Below are positions 25,942 to 35,012 of a stretch of DNA of 64,000 bases, piece by piece. The notes under the pieces are model-generated. The model saw only the letters and a program-made list of their open reading frames with translations. It was not told the DNA's origin and searched no databases. The stretch's first letter is position 1; the number at the start of each line of letters is the position of its first letter. Made by a program: the position numbers and the translations under genes. The stretch is from contig NZ_MVJN01000003.1 of the NCBI RefSeq assembly GCF_003265995.1, positions 62,001 through 126,000 of the forward strand, given 5' to 3'. The DNA is from Legionella quinlivanii. Lineage in GTDB: Bacteria > Pseudomonadota > Gammaproteobacteria > Legionellales > Legionellaceae.

Positions 25942-26784
25942 TCAAACTGATGGAATTAAGTTGAACAGTGGATTGTTTGTATGCAATTCCCGAAGCGTGG
26001 TGGTGTGCTCTCGTTGAATCCAAAGCCGGTTATAATTAAGCGCATCGAAGAGGCTATAGGCACTACCCTGATGTTTTCCACGGACAAACAGATCAAGATC
26101 AACCATCTCGCTTTCTATTGCCCGCTCCAGGGCCGCCTCAATCATTTCTGCCTTATGCAATTTACCGCTGTTGAAAAACGAATACCTGGCCTGTCTGAGG
26201 CTTTCTATTGTTGTTCTGACTTCACTAATAAATTTGAGCAGGTTTTCATGTGGATGTTCTAAGCGAGGTAATTCTTCAGAGGGTAGACGCGGTTGAGTTT
26301 TTAGAAAATCAAGCAGCTCCTCTGCGGATTGATATACTTTAGCAGTAGAATTCGATATCACGTGAATTGCATGGACCTCAGCCATTGCTTCATTCAAACT
26401 GGCAATTTTTTGTCTTCCTTCCCAACTGCAATCTGCAAAAAAACGCTGCAGATCCTCCAATGAAAATTTTAATACTTCAAAGCGGCCGCCAGTTTTACGT
26501 TTAAGGCCGATAATTTTACTCAGTTCCTGGATATTAAACAGGTGCAATCGATTTAAGTTAACTTCTCTTAGATCAAGCGAGTTAATGCGGGCGGGTAGAT
26601 ATTCAACCAGTAAATCGCAGGAGCTTAATGAAAGCGACGATAAATCTTCACCACTCCAATCAAGTTCTGTCTGATCATCAGGTATGAGGTCGACTACCCG
26701 TCTTAGCAGATCTCTGTATACAGCATGGTTTTTATGGGTTATACGAGGATAGTGTCTGGGACTAAGCAGATCTTTGATACCCAT
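25942..26784 (-). CDS. Orphan protein with a leucine-rich segment
   Basis: A 280-residue soluble protein with no family I recognise. Residues 40-85 hold leucine-spaced strands (LDWSGEDLSSLSLSSCDLL; INSLDLREVNLNRLHLFNI) resembling one or two degenerate leucine-rich repeats. The C-terminal half is helical (FISEVRTTIESLRQARYSFF; LHKAEMIEAALERAIESEM). No signal peptide or membrane segment. It lies between the par block and the oxidase operon, convergent with the 90-residue gene. An effector role is possible but not shown. Confidence 0.55.
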   Translation of the reverse strand: MGIKDLLSPRHYPRITHKNHAVYRDLLRRVVDLIPDDQTELDWSGEDLSSLSLSSCDLLVEYLPARINSLDLREVNLNRLHLFNIQELSKIIGLKRKTGGRFEVLKFSLEDLQRFFADCSWEGRQKIASLNEAMAEVHAIHVISNSTAKVYQSAEELLDFLKTQPRLPSEELPRLEHPHENLLKFISEVRTTIESLRQARYSFFNSGKLHKAEMIEAALERAIESEMVDLDLFVRGKHQGSAYSLFDALNYNRLWIQREHTTTLRELHTNNPLFNLIPSV

Positions 26785-26860
26785 AATAGAGATTTAACAG
26801 GGAGAGAGGTGCATGCATTATAACATGCGAGCAATTATCTATCAAACTGTGCCATACCAT

Positions 26861-26941
26861 GTCATCTCGAACGTAGTGAGAGATCTCCGGATGCTGGTAC
26901 AAACCAAGATTTGGGAGATCTCTCACTGCGTTCGAGATGAC
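26861..26941. repeat. Intergenic palindrome at the end of the oxidase operon
   Basis: GTCATCTCGAACG (26861-26873) pairs with CGTTCGAGATGAC (26929-26941), continuing inward with GTGAGAGATCTC against GAGATCTCTCAC. The hairpin lies immediately beyond the stop codon of coxC and can end transcription of the oxidase operon. Confidence 0.75.
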
Positions 26942-26952
26942 GGCGACCTGTT

Positions 26953-27822
26953 TTACAGCCAATAGACAAAGATAAACAGGAATAACCAGACGACATCCAC
27001 AAAGTGCCAATACCAGGCCACAGCCTCGAAAGCAAAATGACGTTCGGGAGTGAAATGTCCATAAATGCAACGGATCATGATGATAATCAACATGATGGTT
27101 CCAATAGTTACATGCAGGCCGTGGAAGCCGGTTAACATGAAAAAGGTGGTGCCGTAGATCCCTGCATCCAGGGTCAAACCCTTTTCTGTGTAGGCTTCAT
27201 AATACTCATAGCCCTGCAGCGTGAGGAAGAGGATCCCTAAGGCAACAGTCAATGCCATACCGATAACCAGCTGACGACGCTTATTCAGTTTTAAAGCCCA
27301 ATGCGCCCAGGTAATGGTTACCCCGGAAGTTAAGAGGATGAGGGTATTGAGCGCAGCCAAACCCCAGGCTCCCATCGCTTCATGAGCACCAGCAAATATC
27401 TGATTATTAGGATTCTGCAGCAAAGGCCAGGTCGCTTTGAAATCTGCCCACAAAGTGTAATGGGTTATCGGATGTATTTCACCGCCAAGCAGTGGAACAG
27501 ACCAGAAACGGGTAAAAAACAACGCTCCGAAAAATGCCCCGAAAAAGCAGACCTCAGAAAAAATAAACCAGCACATACCCCAGCGAAATGAACGATCCAC
27601 TTGCAGATCATACAATCCTTTCTGGTTTTCATAGATTACCTGACCAAACCAGCCAACCATCATGGTGATCATGATGATTAAACCGAGAGTAAACAAATAA
27701 GGGCCATACCAGTCATGATGAAGCCAGGATGCAGCGCCCACCAGTGTAGTCGTTAAGCCAATCGAACCCACAAGCGGCCAGTGGCTTGGTTGGGGGACGT
27801 AATAGGTGCCGTGCGCTCCCAT
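26953..27822 (-). CDS. ctaE: Cytochrome c oxidase subunit III
   Basis: A 289-residue inner-membrane protein with seven predicted helices, subunit III of the aa3-type oxidase. Family marks are YVPQPSHWPLVGSIGL at the N-terminus, FRWGMCWFIFSEVCFFGAFFGALFF, GFHGLHVTIGTIML and the terminal AVAWYWHFVDVVWLFLFIFVYW. AGGAG precedes the ATG. It is the last gene of the run multiheme cytochrome, ctaC, ctaD, ctaG, ctaE. Confidence 0.96.
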   Translation of the reverse strand: MGAHGTYYVPQPSHWPLVGSIGLTTTLVGAASWLHHDWYGPYLFTLGLIIMITMMVGWFGQVIYENQKGLYDLQVDRSFRWGMCWFIFSEVCFFGAFFGALFFTRFWSVPLLGGEIHPITHYTLWADFKATWPLLQNPNNQIFAGAHEAMGAWGLAALNTLILLTSGVTITWAHWALKLNKRRQLVIGMALTVALGILFLTLQGYEYYEAYTEKGLTLDAGIYGTTFFMLTGFHGLHVTIGTIMLIIIMIRCIYGHFTPERHFAFEAVAWYWHFVDVVWLFLFIFVYWL

Positions 27823-27864
27823 ATTTCTTTATCTCCTGTTAGTAATTTCTACGTAATTCTTTTT

Positions 27865-28431
27865 CTAATTTATAACCCGGTTTGATACATCAAACAATGT
27901 ATAAGCCAGGGTGATTGTTTTGACATTCTCCGGCAGCTCCGGATCCAGATGGAATAAAAGGGGCATATCCATCGCCTCATGTCCATTCAGGGTTTGCTGA
28001 GCAAAACAAAAACATTCCGTTTTTTTTAGGTATTTAGCTGCTATACCTGGTGTTATACTGGGTATTGCCTGTACAGTCATTCGATGGTTGGTCTGGTTTT
28101 CAGCATAGAACGCCAGCTTTGCAATTTCTCCCGGATGAATCTTGATTTTTGTAGTTTTCGGATAAAATTTCCAACGCAAGTTGCCATTATTCGTGGCTAC
28201 AAATTCCACAGTTATCGTTCTTTCCCTGGAAACTTTTAGCTCGGAAGGTTCAACCCGCGCCGAAGGCCCGGTGATTTTTCCGTTGATTCCCAGAGTTTTA
28301 CATAAGCTGTTATAGATTGGTACCAAGGCAAAACCGAATGCAAACATGGACAAAACAACCGCTGTTAACAGTATCACCAGCCTGAAATGACTTTTAACCA
28401 AATTTAATACCTCATGGTTGTCGTTCGGCAT
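27865..28431 (-). CDS. ctaG: Cytochrome c oxidase assembly protein CtaG/Cox11
   Basis: A 188-residue membrane-anchored copper chaperone that delivers Cu to the CuB centre of subunit I. It has a short cytoplasmic N-terminus, one transmembrane helix at about 17-39 and a periplasmic beta domain carrying the copper motif CFCFAQQTL. The usual YNLFC-like element appears as VPIYNSLCKTLGINGKI. It lies 27 bases after ctaD; a hairpin occupies that gap. Confidence 0.94.
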   Translation of the reverse strand: MPNDNHEVLNLVKSHFRLVILLTAVVLSMFAFGFALVPIYNSLCKTLGINGKITGPSARVEPSELKVSRERTITVEFVATNNGNLRWKFYPKTTKIKIHPGEIAKLAFYAENQTNHRMTVQAIPSITPGIAAKYLKKTECFCFAQQTLNGHEAMDMPLLFHLDPELPENVKTITLAYTLFDVSNRVIN

Positions 28432-28453
28432 ATCAGCTGCTTCTGCAGCTGAT
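28432..28453 (-). promoter_or_regulatory. Hairpin masking the ctaG translation start
   Basis: ATCAGCTGC and GCAGCTGAT form a perfect 9-bp stem with a 4-base loop in the short ctaD-ctaG gap, ending right at the ctaG ATG. No T-run follows, so it is not a classic terminator. It would block the ribosome site of ctaG and so lower its translation relative to ctaD. Confidence 0.55.
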
Positions 28454-28457
28454 TCGC

Positions 28458-30083
28458 TTAGCTAATAGTTGGCGGAACAGAGAAGCTATGATAGGGCGGC
28501 GGTGAAGGCAAGGTCCACTCCAGACCATGAGCCCCCTCCCATACTTTGGCATCCACTTTTTTACCGCCTCTGACGGTCGCGATCACATTGTATAAGAATA
28601 GCAATTGAGAGAAACCAAAAATAAAGGCCCCAATCGTTGAAATCATATTGAAATTGGTGAACTGCAAGGCGTAGTCAGGAATCCGGCGCGGCATACCAGC
28701 CAAGCCCAGGAAATGCATCGGGAAAAAGGCAATATTCACTGAAATAGCCGAGAGCCAGAAATGCCATTTGCCCAGGGTTTCGTTATACATGTGGCCTGTC
28801 CACTTGGGTATCCAATAATAAGTAGCCGCCATTAATGAGAAAATGGCACCTGGAACCAGTACGTAATGGAAGTGACCGACTACGAAATACGTATCCTGAT
28901 ATTGATAATCCGCAGGAACCAGGGACAACATTAACCCGGTAAAGCCGCCAATCGTGAATAAAAAGACGAAGGCAATGGCAAAAAGCATCGGGGTTTCAAA
29001 GGTCATGGCTCCTTTGAACATGGTGCTCACCCAGTTGAACACTTTAATTCCAGTGGGGACCGAAATAAGCATCGTGGTATACATGAAAAACAGCTCAGCA
29101 CCCAGAGGAACTCCGGTAGTGAACATGTGATGTACCCAAACGATGAATGACAAGAGAGCAATACTCACCGTTGCATAAACCATAAAATGATAACCAAACA
29201 ATGGCTTACGACTAAATGTTGGAATGATTTCGGAAATAACCCCAAAGGCAGGAAGAATCAATACATACACTTCCGGATGACCAAAGAACCAGAATACATG
29301 CTGGAACAGAATCGGATCGCCACCCCCAGCCGCCTCAAAAAAGCTGGTGCCAAAATGGCGGTCCGCCAGCATCATGGTGACCGCGCCTGCCAGTACCGGC
29401 ATAATGGCAATTAGTAGAAAAGCGGTAATTAACCAGGTCCATACGAACATAGGCATTTTCATCAGAGTCATGCCAGGAGCACGCATGTTGAAGATGGTCG
29501 CAATGATGTTAATTGAACCCATAATAGAGGAAAGCCCCATCATATGAATTGCGAAAATCATGAAATCCGTGCTTGGTGGAGCAAACTTGGTGGATAATGG
29601 GGCATACATGGTCCAGCCAAAGTTAGGACCTCCGCCTGCATGAAACATGGTGGATCCCAATAATGCGAAGGCAAATGGCAATATCCAGAAACTCCAGTTG
29701 TTCAAACGGGGTAAAGCCATATCCGGTGCTCCAATCATCATTGGAATTTGCCAGTTGGCCATACCGGTAAACGCAGGCATCACTACACCGAACAGCATGA
29801 TTAGCCCATGCAGGGTAGTCATCTGATTGAAGAAGTTGGGATCAACAAAACGATGTCCTGGCTGAAAAAGCTCCGCCCGAATCACCAACGCCATACCGCC
29901 AGCGACAAAGAAACTAATCAATGCCAGAAACAGGTAAAGTGTTCCAATGTCTTTATGGTTGGTCGTAAATACCCAACGCTTGATAAAACCCATAACGCCC
30001 TTGCCCTGTTCGGGGCCATGATCGTGCTCATGATCATGGAGATGAGCATCATGTGTATTCTGATGTGTTGTTACTTCACTCAT
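28458..30083 (-). CDS. ctaD: Cytochrome c oxidase subunit I
   Basis: A 541-residue, 12-helix heme-copper oxidase catalytic subunit. It carries heme a, heme a3 and CuB. The conserved cores are TLHGLIMLFGVVMPAFTGMANW, WFFGHPEVYVLILPAFG (CuB His and the cross-linked Tyr), VWVHHMFTTG (CuB His-His) and VGHFHYVLVPGAIF (heme His ligands). The PEVY motif marks an A-type proton pump. A His/Asp-rich N-terminus (HDHEHDHG) may bind metal. GGAGG precedes the ATG, which overlaps the ctaC stop as ATGA. Confidence 0.97.
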   Translation of the reverse strand: MSEVTTHQNTHDAHLHDHEHDHGPEQGKGVMGFIKRWVFTTNHKDIGTLYLFLALISFFVAGGMALVIRAELFQPGHRFVDPNFFNQMTTLHGLIMLFGVVMPAFTGMANWQIPMMIGAPDMALPRLNNWSFWILPFAFALLGSTMFHAGGGPNFGWTMYAPLSTKFAPPSTDFMIFAIHMMGLSSIMGSINIIATIFNMRAPGMTLMKMPMFVWTWLITAFLLIAIMPVLAGAVTMMLADRHFGTSFFEAAGGGDPILFQHVFWFFGHPEVYVLILPAFGVISEIIPTFSRKPLFGYHFMVYATVSIALLSFIVWVHHMFTTGVPLGAELFFMYTTMLISVPTGIKVFNWVSTMFKGAMTFETPMLFAIAFVFLFTIGGFTGLMLSLVPADYQYQDTYFVVGHFHYVLVPGAIFSLMAATYYWIPKWTGHMYNETLGKWHFWLSAISVNIAFFPMHFLGLAGMPRRIPDYALQFTNFNMISTIGAFIFGFSQLLFLYNVIATVRGGKKVDAKVWEGAHGLEWTLPSPPPYHSFSVPPTIS

Positions 30084-31288
30084 TGTAAACCTCCAGCTTG
30101 AGCTTTATTGACCTTGGTCGGTTCCTGATCTTCGCCATGTCGAACCTTGTTTACATCAGCCGGCTGAACATCGTCATCCGTATTATTTTCCCAGGAATTA
30201 CGCTCATAAGTAACCACAGCAGCGATTTCGGCATCGCTTAACTGGTCTTTATAAGCCTGCATTGCAGTGCCGGGTACACCGTTCAACACTATTCCAATGT
30301 GCCGTGAAATAGGTTTTCCAACCGCAACGGAACTACCCTTCAGGGGTGGAAACATGGGTGGCATACCTTTACCGTCAGATTTGTGGCAAGCCGCACAAAT
30401 TTGCTCATATTTGGTTTTTCCAAGATCCATCAATTCCTTGCGGGTCATTGGTTTTTGCTCGACAGCAGCACCAGCTCCTTCGGCGTATTCATCAACGACC
30501 TTGGGTTGCTCTTCTACCCATTTGGCAAATTCTTCATCGGTGACTGCCTTCACTACGATCGGCATGTAGGCATGGTTAATTCCACAAAGCTCCGTACATT
30601 GGCCGCGATAAATACCAGGTTTTTCAACCCGCGCCCAGGCTTCATGCATAAAACCAGGTATGGCATCGCGCTTGATTCCCAATTCAGGAACCCACCAGGA
30701 ATGAATTACGTCATTGGCTGTTACCAGAAAGCGAACTTTTTTATGGACTGGAATAACCAGCGGCTTGTCTACTTCCAGCAAATACCATTGTCCTTTCTTC
30801 TCCTGGTTCTGGATTTGCTGATAGGGCGTGGCAATGTTACTGAAATAGCTGATTCCCTGATCCAGATACTGATATTGCCATTTCCACTGATAGCCGACGA
30901 CTTTAATGGTGACATCCGAATCGCTGGCGTCTTCCAGATCAATCAGAATTTTGGTGGCTGGAATAGCCAGGCCGACAAGAATTAGAAAGGGAATGATTGA
31001 CCATAGAATTTCCAAACGGGTATTGTCATGAAAAGAAGCCGGGGTATATCCCTTTGATTTACGGTGATGCACCAGCGAATAAATCATCGCCCCGAACACA
31101 ACCACACCGATAATTGCACAGACCACCATTGCAATGGTATGCAGGTAGTACATGTCCTTGCTTAATGGGGTAACCCCCTTATACATATTCAGCTGCCAGG
31201 TATCCGCAGCGGCCAGGGCATTACTGCCAATTCCAAGACCTGCAGCCAGAGCAATGATTTGTTTCACATTCAGAAACCTGTTTTGCAT
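30080..31288 (-). CDS. ctaC: Cytochrome c oxidase subunit II with fused cytochrome c domain
   Basis: A 402-residue subunit II. It has a signal peptide, two membrane helices (about 47-70 and 92-112), and the cupredoxin domain with the CuA ligand set CTELCGINHAYM plus a His near VIHSWWVPELG. A C-terminal class I cytochrome c domain has the heme motif CAACH and a distal Met, so this is a caa3-type arrangement. The last 30 residues are polar and disordered. It overlaps ctaD by 4 bases (ATGA), showing translational coupling. Confidence 0.96.
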   Translation of the reverse strand: MQNRFLNVKQIIALAAGLGIGSNALAAADTWQLNMYKGVTPLSKDMYYLHTIAMVVCAIIGVVVFGAMIYSLVHHRKSKGYTPASFHDNTRLEILWSIIPFLILVGLAIPATKILIDLEDASDSDVTIKVVGYQWKWQYQYLDQGISYFSNIATPYQQIQNQEKKGQWYLLEVDKPLVIPVHKKVRFLVTANDVIHSWWVPELGIKRDAIPGFMHEAWARVEKPGIYRGQCTELCGINHAYMPIVVKAVTDEEFAKWVEEQPKVVDEYAEGAGAAVEQKPMTRKELMDLGKTKYEQICAACHKSDGKGMPPMFPPLKGSSVAVGKPISRHIGIVLNGVPGTAMQAYKDQLSDAEIAAVVTYERNSWENNTDDDVQPADVNKVRHGEDQEPTKVNKAQAGGLQ

Positions 31289-31393
31289 CCCCTTTCCTCA
31301 CATCAGCTAATAGCCATGACACCGGGTCATGGACGATTCATAAAAATTGGATCGGTGAAGATTATATGCTTCACCGCTGAAATTCTCTCATCT

Positions 31394-33016
31394 CTACCAG
31401 AGCGAGTAGTTACCCTCTGTTTTGGATTGACTAACCATGTACTTAATCGCCTCAATAATTTCATCAGTAGTACATTGTTTGCAGCCGCCATTCTTTGGAT
31501 GCGCATCACCATGGAGGATTTCCGCAATTAACACATCCATATTCTTTTGAATGATAGGTTTCCAAAGGGCTTTGTCCCCAATTTTTGGAGCGCCCTGAAT
31601 ACCGTCTTTATGGCATACGCTGCAGTTCTCATTGTATACATCTTTGCCGTTGGACGGATATTTGGCACCGCCGCTGCTGGTTAAATCCTGCCATTGTGAA
31701 CGGGAAAGTGATTGATTGAGGATATAATCTGTCGCTGAAATAATATCATTATCAGAGCAGGTTACGCAGGCGCCTTTCACCGGCATGCTATTGTAGCCAT
31801 GAATAGCGTGGCGATATAGCCCGGTTAGTCCGCTGCTTTTGAGGCGCTGATACCAGTTATTACCATCACCATTAAGAGGAGCACCCATTTTGCCTTGCTG
31901 ATGACAAACGATACAGGAGTTTATATAAACCTGTTTGCCTCGTTTCAGTGATGGTTGTGCATCAGAGGGGGCTACTCCCAGCGTTTCAGCGCTTTCAACT
32001 GTTTTCAGATAGGTCGCAATAGCCAGAGTATCCTCTTCGTTCAGATAACCGAGACTATTATGGTTAACCTCAGCCATAGGACCCGCTACAGGTCCGGCTT
32101 TGTTAATCAGTTCGCCAGACTTAAAGACATCAGCGACTTCATAATGACTTGCTGAACGCAGGCCAAGTCGGGTGATATTGGGCGCCCAATAACCATCGAC
32201 AAATCCACCGGTAAGATAATAGCGGTTTTTAGGTGCGCCAAGGACATTAAGCGGCGTATGGCACATACTGCAATGCCCCAGACCATCAACGATATAACGT
32301 CCGCGATTCCAGGCCGGCGATTTTTCAGGATCATAAGGAATTTCATTTTCTTCAGGGAAGAAAAATAGCAGGTTCCATCCCCAGAGACTGAAGCGTGCAC
32401 CCGGCACGTTAAAGGGGAAAGGCAGGGATTTATTTTTTTGATTGACCGCGGGAATGCTCATAAAATAGGCATAAAGAGCCCTGGCATCGTCATCGGTAAT
32501 CTTTGAGAAATAAATATAGGGAAATACTGGGAAGTAATTGCGCCCTTGTGGATCGCGGCCATCTTTCAGAGCTCGAATAAAATCGGCTTCAGTCCAGTTT
32601 CCAATTCCGGTTTCTTTATCCGGCGTAATATTAGGGCTATAAAACTTACCGAAGGGCGTATCAATTTCCAAACCACCGGCAAAAGCAGGCGTTTTGCCTT
32701 TAACATCGGTATGGCAGGCGATGCAGTCGCCCATTTTGGCAAGATATTCGCCGCGCTTGATTAATTCCGCCTGTACTCCTTCAGCGGCCTTGGTTTGAGG
32801 ATATTCCGGATAATAGCCTTCAATAAATATCTCTGGAATCTGCTTGTGTTGAGATTCCTGCGGTACTGAACTGGTTTGTTGAGCAGCAGGCTTATCAGCC
32901 TGAATGGCCACCTGTGCCGCAGCTTGCACGTCAGCGGCATTACCCCATGGGCTGTAAACTGCAGCGGTCAATATAAAGCTTATTATTTTTGCATTATTCT
33001 TCAACAAAGAGCGCAC
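31394..33016 (-). CDS. Exported multiheme cytochrome c
   Basis: A 540-residue periplasmic protein with a signal peptide (cleavage near residue 27) and four CxxCH heme sites. CIACH and CSMCH sit in an N-terminal two-domain part that resembles cytochrome subunits of membrane alcohol/gluconate dehydrogenases. CIVCH and CSVCH lie in two C-terminal cytochrome c5-like domains, which also carry paired cysteines (CVTCSD, CKQCTT) as in c5 cytochromes. GTG is the start, with AAGGAGGGAG upstream. It lies directly upstream of ctaC on the same strand and probably feeds electrons to the oxidase. The fusion of two cytochrome modules is notable. Confidence 0.88.
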   Translation of the reverse strand: MRSLLKNNAKIISFILTAAVYSPWGNAADVQAAAQVAIQADKPAAQQTSSVPQESQHKQIPEIFIEGYYPEYPQTKAAEGVQAELIKRGEYLAKMGDCIACHTDVKGKTPAFAGGLEIDTPFGKFYSPNITPDKETGIGNWTEADFIRALKDGRDPQGRNYFPVFPYIYFSKITDDDARALYAYFMSIPAVNQKNKSLPFPFNVPGARFSLWGWNLLFFFPEENEIPYDPEKSPAWNRGRYIVDGLGHCSMCHTPLNVLGAPKNRYYLTGGFVDGYWAPNITRLGLRSASHYEVADVFKSGELINKAGPVAGPMAEVNHNSLGYLNEEDTLAIATYLKTVESAETLGVAPSDAQPSLKRGKQVYINSCIVCHQQGKMGAPLNGDGNNWYQRLKSSGLTGLYRHAIHGYNSMPVKGACVTCSDNDIISATDYILNQSLSRSQWQDLTSSGGAKYPSNGKDVYNENCSVCHKDGIQGAPKIGDKALWKPIIQKNMDVLIAEILHGDAHPKNGGCKQCTTDEIIEAIKYMVSQSKTEGNYSLW

Positions 33017-33330
33017 GCTCCCTCCTTAAATCACTTAACCGGGGTTCATTCAGGCAGGAAAAATTAGTTTTGCATTTTATACTTCTCCTACTATAACTTG
33101 CAATCGTGTTTCGCAGCAAATATGCCACTAAAATGCGATATCTGAGCAAAGCCTATCGCCCATTAAATAATGATTGATCAAGTTGGTTAAATTATGTAGA
33201 ACCCGGTTCGGCCAACTGAAATTAGCAGAAAAGCTTCGGGAAAGATGCAGCGAAGAAAAACACAAAAAAACAGTTTAATAATAGTGCAAAATTAGCGATA
33301 ATTAACCCTCCTTAATTTTTAACCAATACT
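33017..33330. promoter_or_regulatory. Divergent AT-rich intergenic region, multiheme cytochrome / LysE gene
   Basis: A 314-base spacer with no open frame worth noting. No strong hairpin or known repeat was seen. It must hold the promoters of the oxidase gene run (reverse) and of the LysE-type gene (forward). I could not choose a convincing -35/-10 pair. Confidence 0.4.
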
Positions 33331-33930
33331 ATGCCCATTTATCTCAATGGATTATTATTAGGCTTATCACTGATTACTGCCCTTGGCCCACAGAATATTT
33401 TTTTAATTCGCCAGGGCGCCATGCGCCATCACGCCGTCCTGTCGGCAGCCATTTGTTTCTTCTGTGACGTTATTCTCATTTGTGCCAGTATTGCTGGTTT
33501 GAATCAGGCGCTTGAACTCCACCCCACTTTAAGAATATGGGTGACCTGGTTTGGCGCTCTTTTTCTGTTTTACTATGGACTGACTTCAGTAAGAAAAGCG
33601 CTTAAGACGGCTCCGACGGCTAAGCAGGAGATTAGCCAGGTCAGTAACCGCCTGCAGATTTTACTGCTCGCACTAGGTTTCAGTCTGTTGAACCCGCATG
33701 CCATAATCGACAGCCTGGTCATTATCGGTGGCGGCAGTGCCCAATTCCCCGAACATAAACTGCTATTCCTCTGCGGGGTTCTTAGCGCCAGCTTTATCTG
33801 GTTCAGCTCATTAACCTTTACCACCTTTTACTTTTCTGAAGTGCTGTCACGCGCCAAAGTATGGCGGCGGATTGAATTTGGCAGCGGGGTTTTAATGATC
33901 GTCATTGGTTTGAAGTTAGTTACTTCATAG
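33331..33930 (+). CDS. LysE/ArgO-family amino acid exporter
   Basis: A 199-residue inner-membrane protein with about six hydrophobic helices. GLSLITALGPQNIFLIRQG at 12-30 is the LysE/ArgO signature, and NPHAIIDSLVIIGGGSAQ near residue 119 is the second conserved loop. It likely exports basic amino acids such as arginine or lysine. No cognate LysR-type regulator (ArgP/LysG) is adjacent. The substrate cannot be told from sequence. Confidence 0.9.
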   Translation: MPIYLNGLLLGLSLITALGPQNIFLIRQGAMRHHAVLSAAICFFCDVILICASIAGLNQALELHPTLRIWVTWFGALFLFYYGLTSVRKALKTAPTAKQEISQVSNRLQILLLALGFSLLNPHAIIDSLVIIGGGSAQFPEHKLLFLCGVLSASFIWFSSLTFTTFYFSEVLSRAKVWRRIEFGSGVLMIVIGLKLVTS

Positions 33931-33962
33931 ATTTGCGCAGGATGCAACGACATATAGGTCGA

Positions 33963-34070
33963 GCCCTTGGCCTAATGGCACTTACTTAAGGCTTTAACCC
34001 TTACCCCCTACGTCCCTCGGCTTGTCCGAGGGACGTAGGTAAATATCTTAAGTGGCATTAGGGCAAGGGC
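33963..34070. repeat. Nested palindromic repeat (GCCCTTGG / ACGTCCCTCGG type)
   Basis: The outer arms GCCCTTGGCCTAATGGCAC and CTTAAGTGGCATTAGGGCAA(GGGC) pair over about 26 bases. The inner arms CCTACGTCCCTCGG (34007-34020) and CCGAGGGACGTAGG (34026-34039) pair perfectly with a 5-base loop. Parts of this unit recur at 53196-53321 and 59774-59798. It lies between convergent genes. Confidence 0.8.
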
Positions 34071-34099
34071 CAAACCTACAATAATTCGTTAACTTAAAT

Positions 34100-34909
34100 T
34101 CAACTAGCCGTAAATGCCGACCTGGCATAGTTGACGGCGCTATCCTTCCTGCGCTGCAGTTCCGGCTGTATCGCCTGCCAGGCTAGCTTCCCAATGCCAT
34201 CGGCATCCTGCCCATAAACCTGATATGCCAAGGTCTTTATATGGCTGTCCTGTGCGAGATATACCAGAAAGTCCTGCAGTTTTTTCTGCTGTTCATCAGG
34301 CTCAGCCGTACTTGTAAACATCGATTTAACTGCTGAAACAGCGGCTGCTATTGCTTCCATTGCTCCTAAGCTTGTTCCACCACGAGGCTCGGCATTCTTC
34401 CAGGTGATAATGGTTGCTGAAGGAACATAGTTACCCAATATAAAAATAAGATCTCTTACTTCATCACAATTCATCTTATTGCAATGATCGCCCGTGTCTT
34501 TACCCATTGCCCATTGGTAAACATCAATGAGGTCGGCACGCGCCTGTTTATATAGTCTCTCTCTTTCTCCTATTGATTTTAACTCATAACCGGCACCCAT
34601 GCCCGCAAACAGGGAAAGAAACACAGGAATGAATATATACGAAGAAATGTAAAGCCCAACCGTTGCCGATAGTAAAATAACTCCCAGGACATTGGCTGAA
34701 TGATATTCCTCAAGCCTCTTTTTAAATTTTTCGGTGAGATCCGTTAATATTTTACGATCTGTTTCTGAGGAAGCTGAGAACGCATGATCTGGCCTTGCAA
34801 AGCGACTAATGACCGTCTCAGAACTGCTCTCAGGCGACTTCCCCTGCGCCGGGGTTTCTGATGCTGCCGTTTGAGAAAAAAAATAACCTATTAAAGGGTA
34901 GCCTGACAT
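34100..34909 (-). CDS. Membrane-anchored orphan protein
   Basis: A 269-residue protein counted from the ATG at 34909, which has GGAG 7 bases upstream. An ATG four codons earlier would leave that site inside the gene. Residues 60-90 form a hydrophobic hairpin (VLGVILLSATVGLYISSYIFIPVFLSLFAGMGAGY) that could span the membrane twice. The flanking regions are charged and helical, including EKFKKRLEEYH and QQKKLQDFLVYLAQ. The family is not recognised. A 12-base G tract lies about 90 bases upstream. Possible effector or envelope protein; function unknown. Confidence 0.6.
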   Translation of the reverse strand: MSGYPLIGYFFSQTAASETPAQGKSPESSSETVISRFARPDHAFSASSETDRKILTDLTEKFKKRLEEYHSANVLGVILLSATVGLYISSYIFIPVFLSLFAGMGAGYELKSIGERERLYKQARADLIDVYQWAMGKDTGDHCNKMNCDEVRDLIFILGNYVPSATIITWKNAEPRGGTSLGAMEAIAAAVSAVKSMFTSTAEPDEQQKKLQDFLVYLAQDSHIKTLAYQVYGQDADGIGKLAWQAIQPELQRRKDSAVNYARSAFTAS

Positions 34910-35000
34910 ATAAATCTCCATCCATTGAAAACAAGTCGAGCTTCTTTTTTATTTCAAATTGCGGAAAATTACAACAGATAATCAAAAATTTGTTATTCAA

Positions 35001-35012
35001 GGGGGGGGGGGG
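35001..35012. repeat. Homopolymeric G tract (12 G) upstream of an orphan gene
   Basis: Twelve consecutive G on the forward strand, 92 bases upstream of the ATG of the reverse-strand orphan at 34909. On the coding strand it is a poly-C tract directly followed by TTGAAT, a possible -35 element. Tracts of this length are prone to slipped-strand mispairing. Confidence 0.9.

Noticed and set aside
26351..26366. Possible parS site (TATCACGTGAAT)
   Set aside because: About 10 of 16 positions match the consensus TGTTTCACGTGAAACA, with poor flanks; it is inside a gene and could be chance.
30383..30985. 200-codon forward frame opposite ctaC
   Set aside because: Antisense shadow of a strongly conserved gene.
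33017..33330. Lysine riboswitch before the LysE-type gene
   Set aside because: No recognisable lysine riboswitch core elements or terminator-antiterminator pair were visible.
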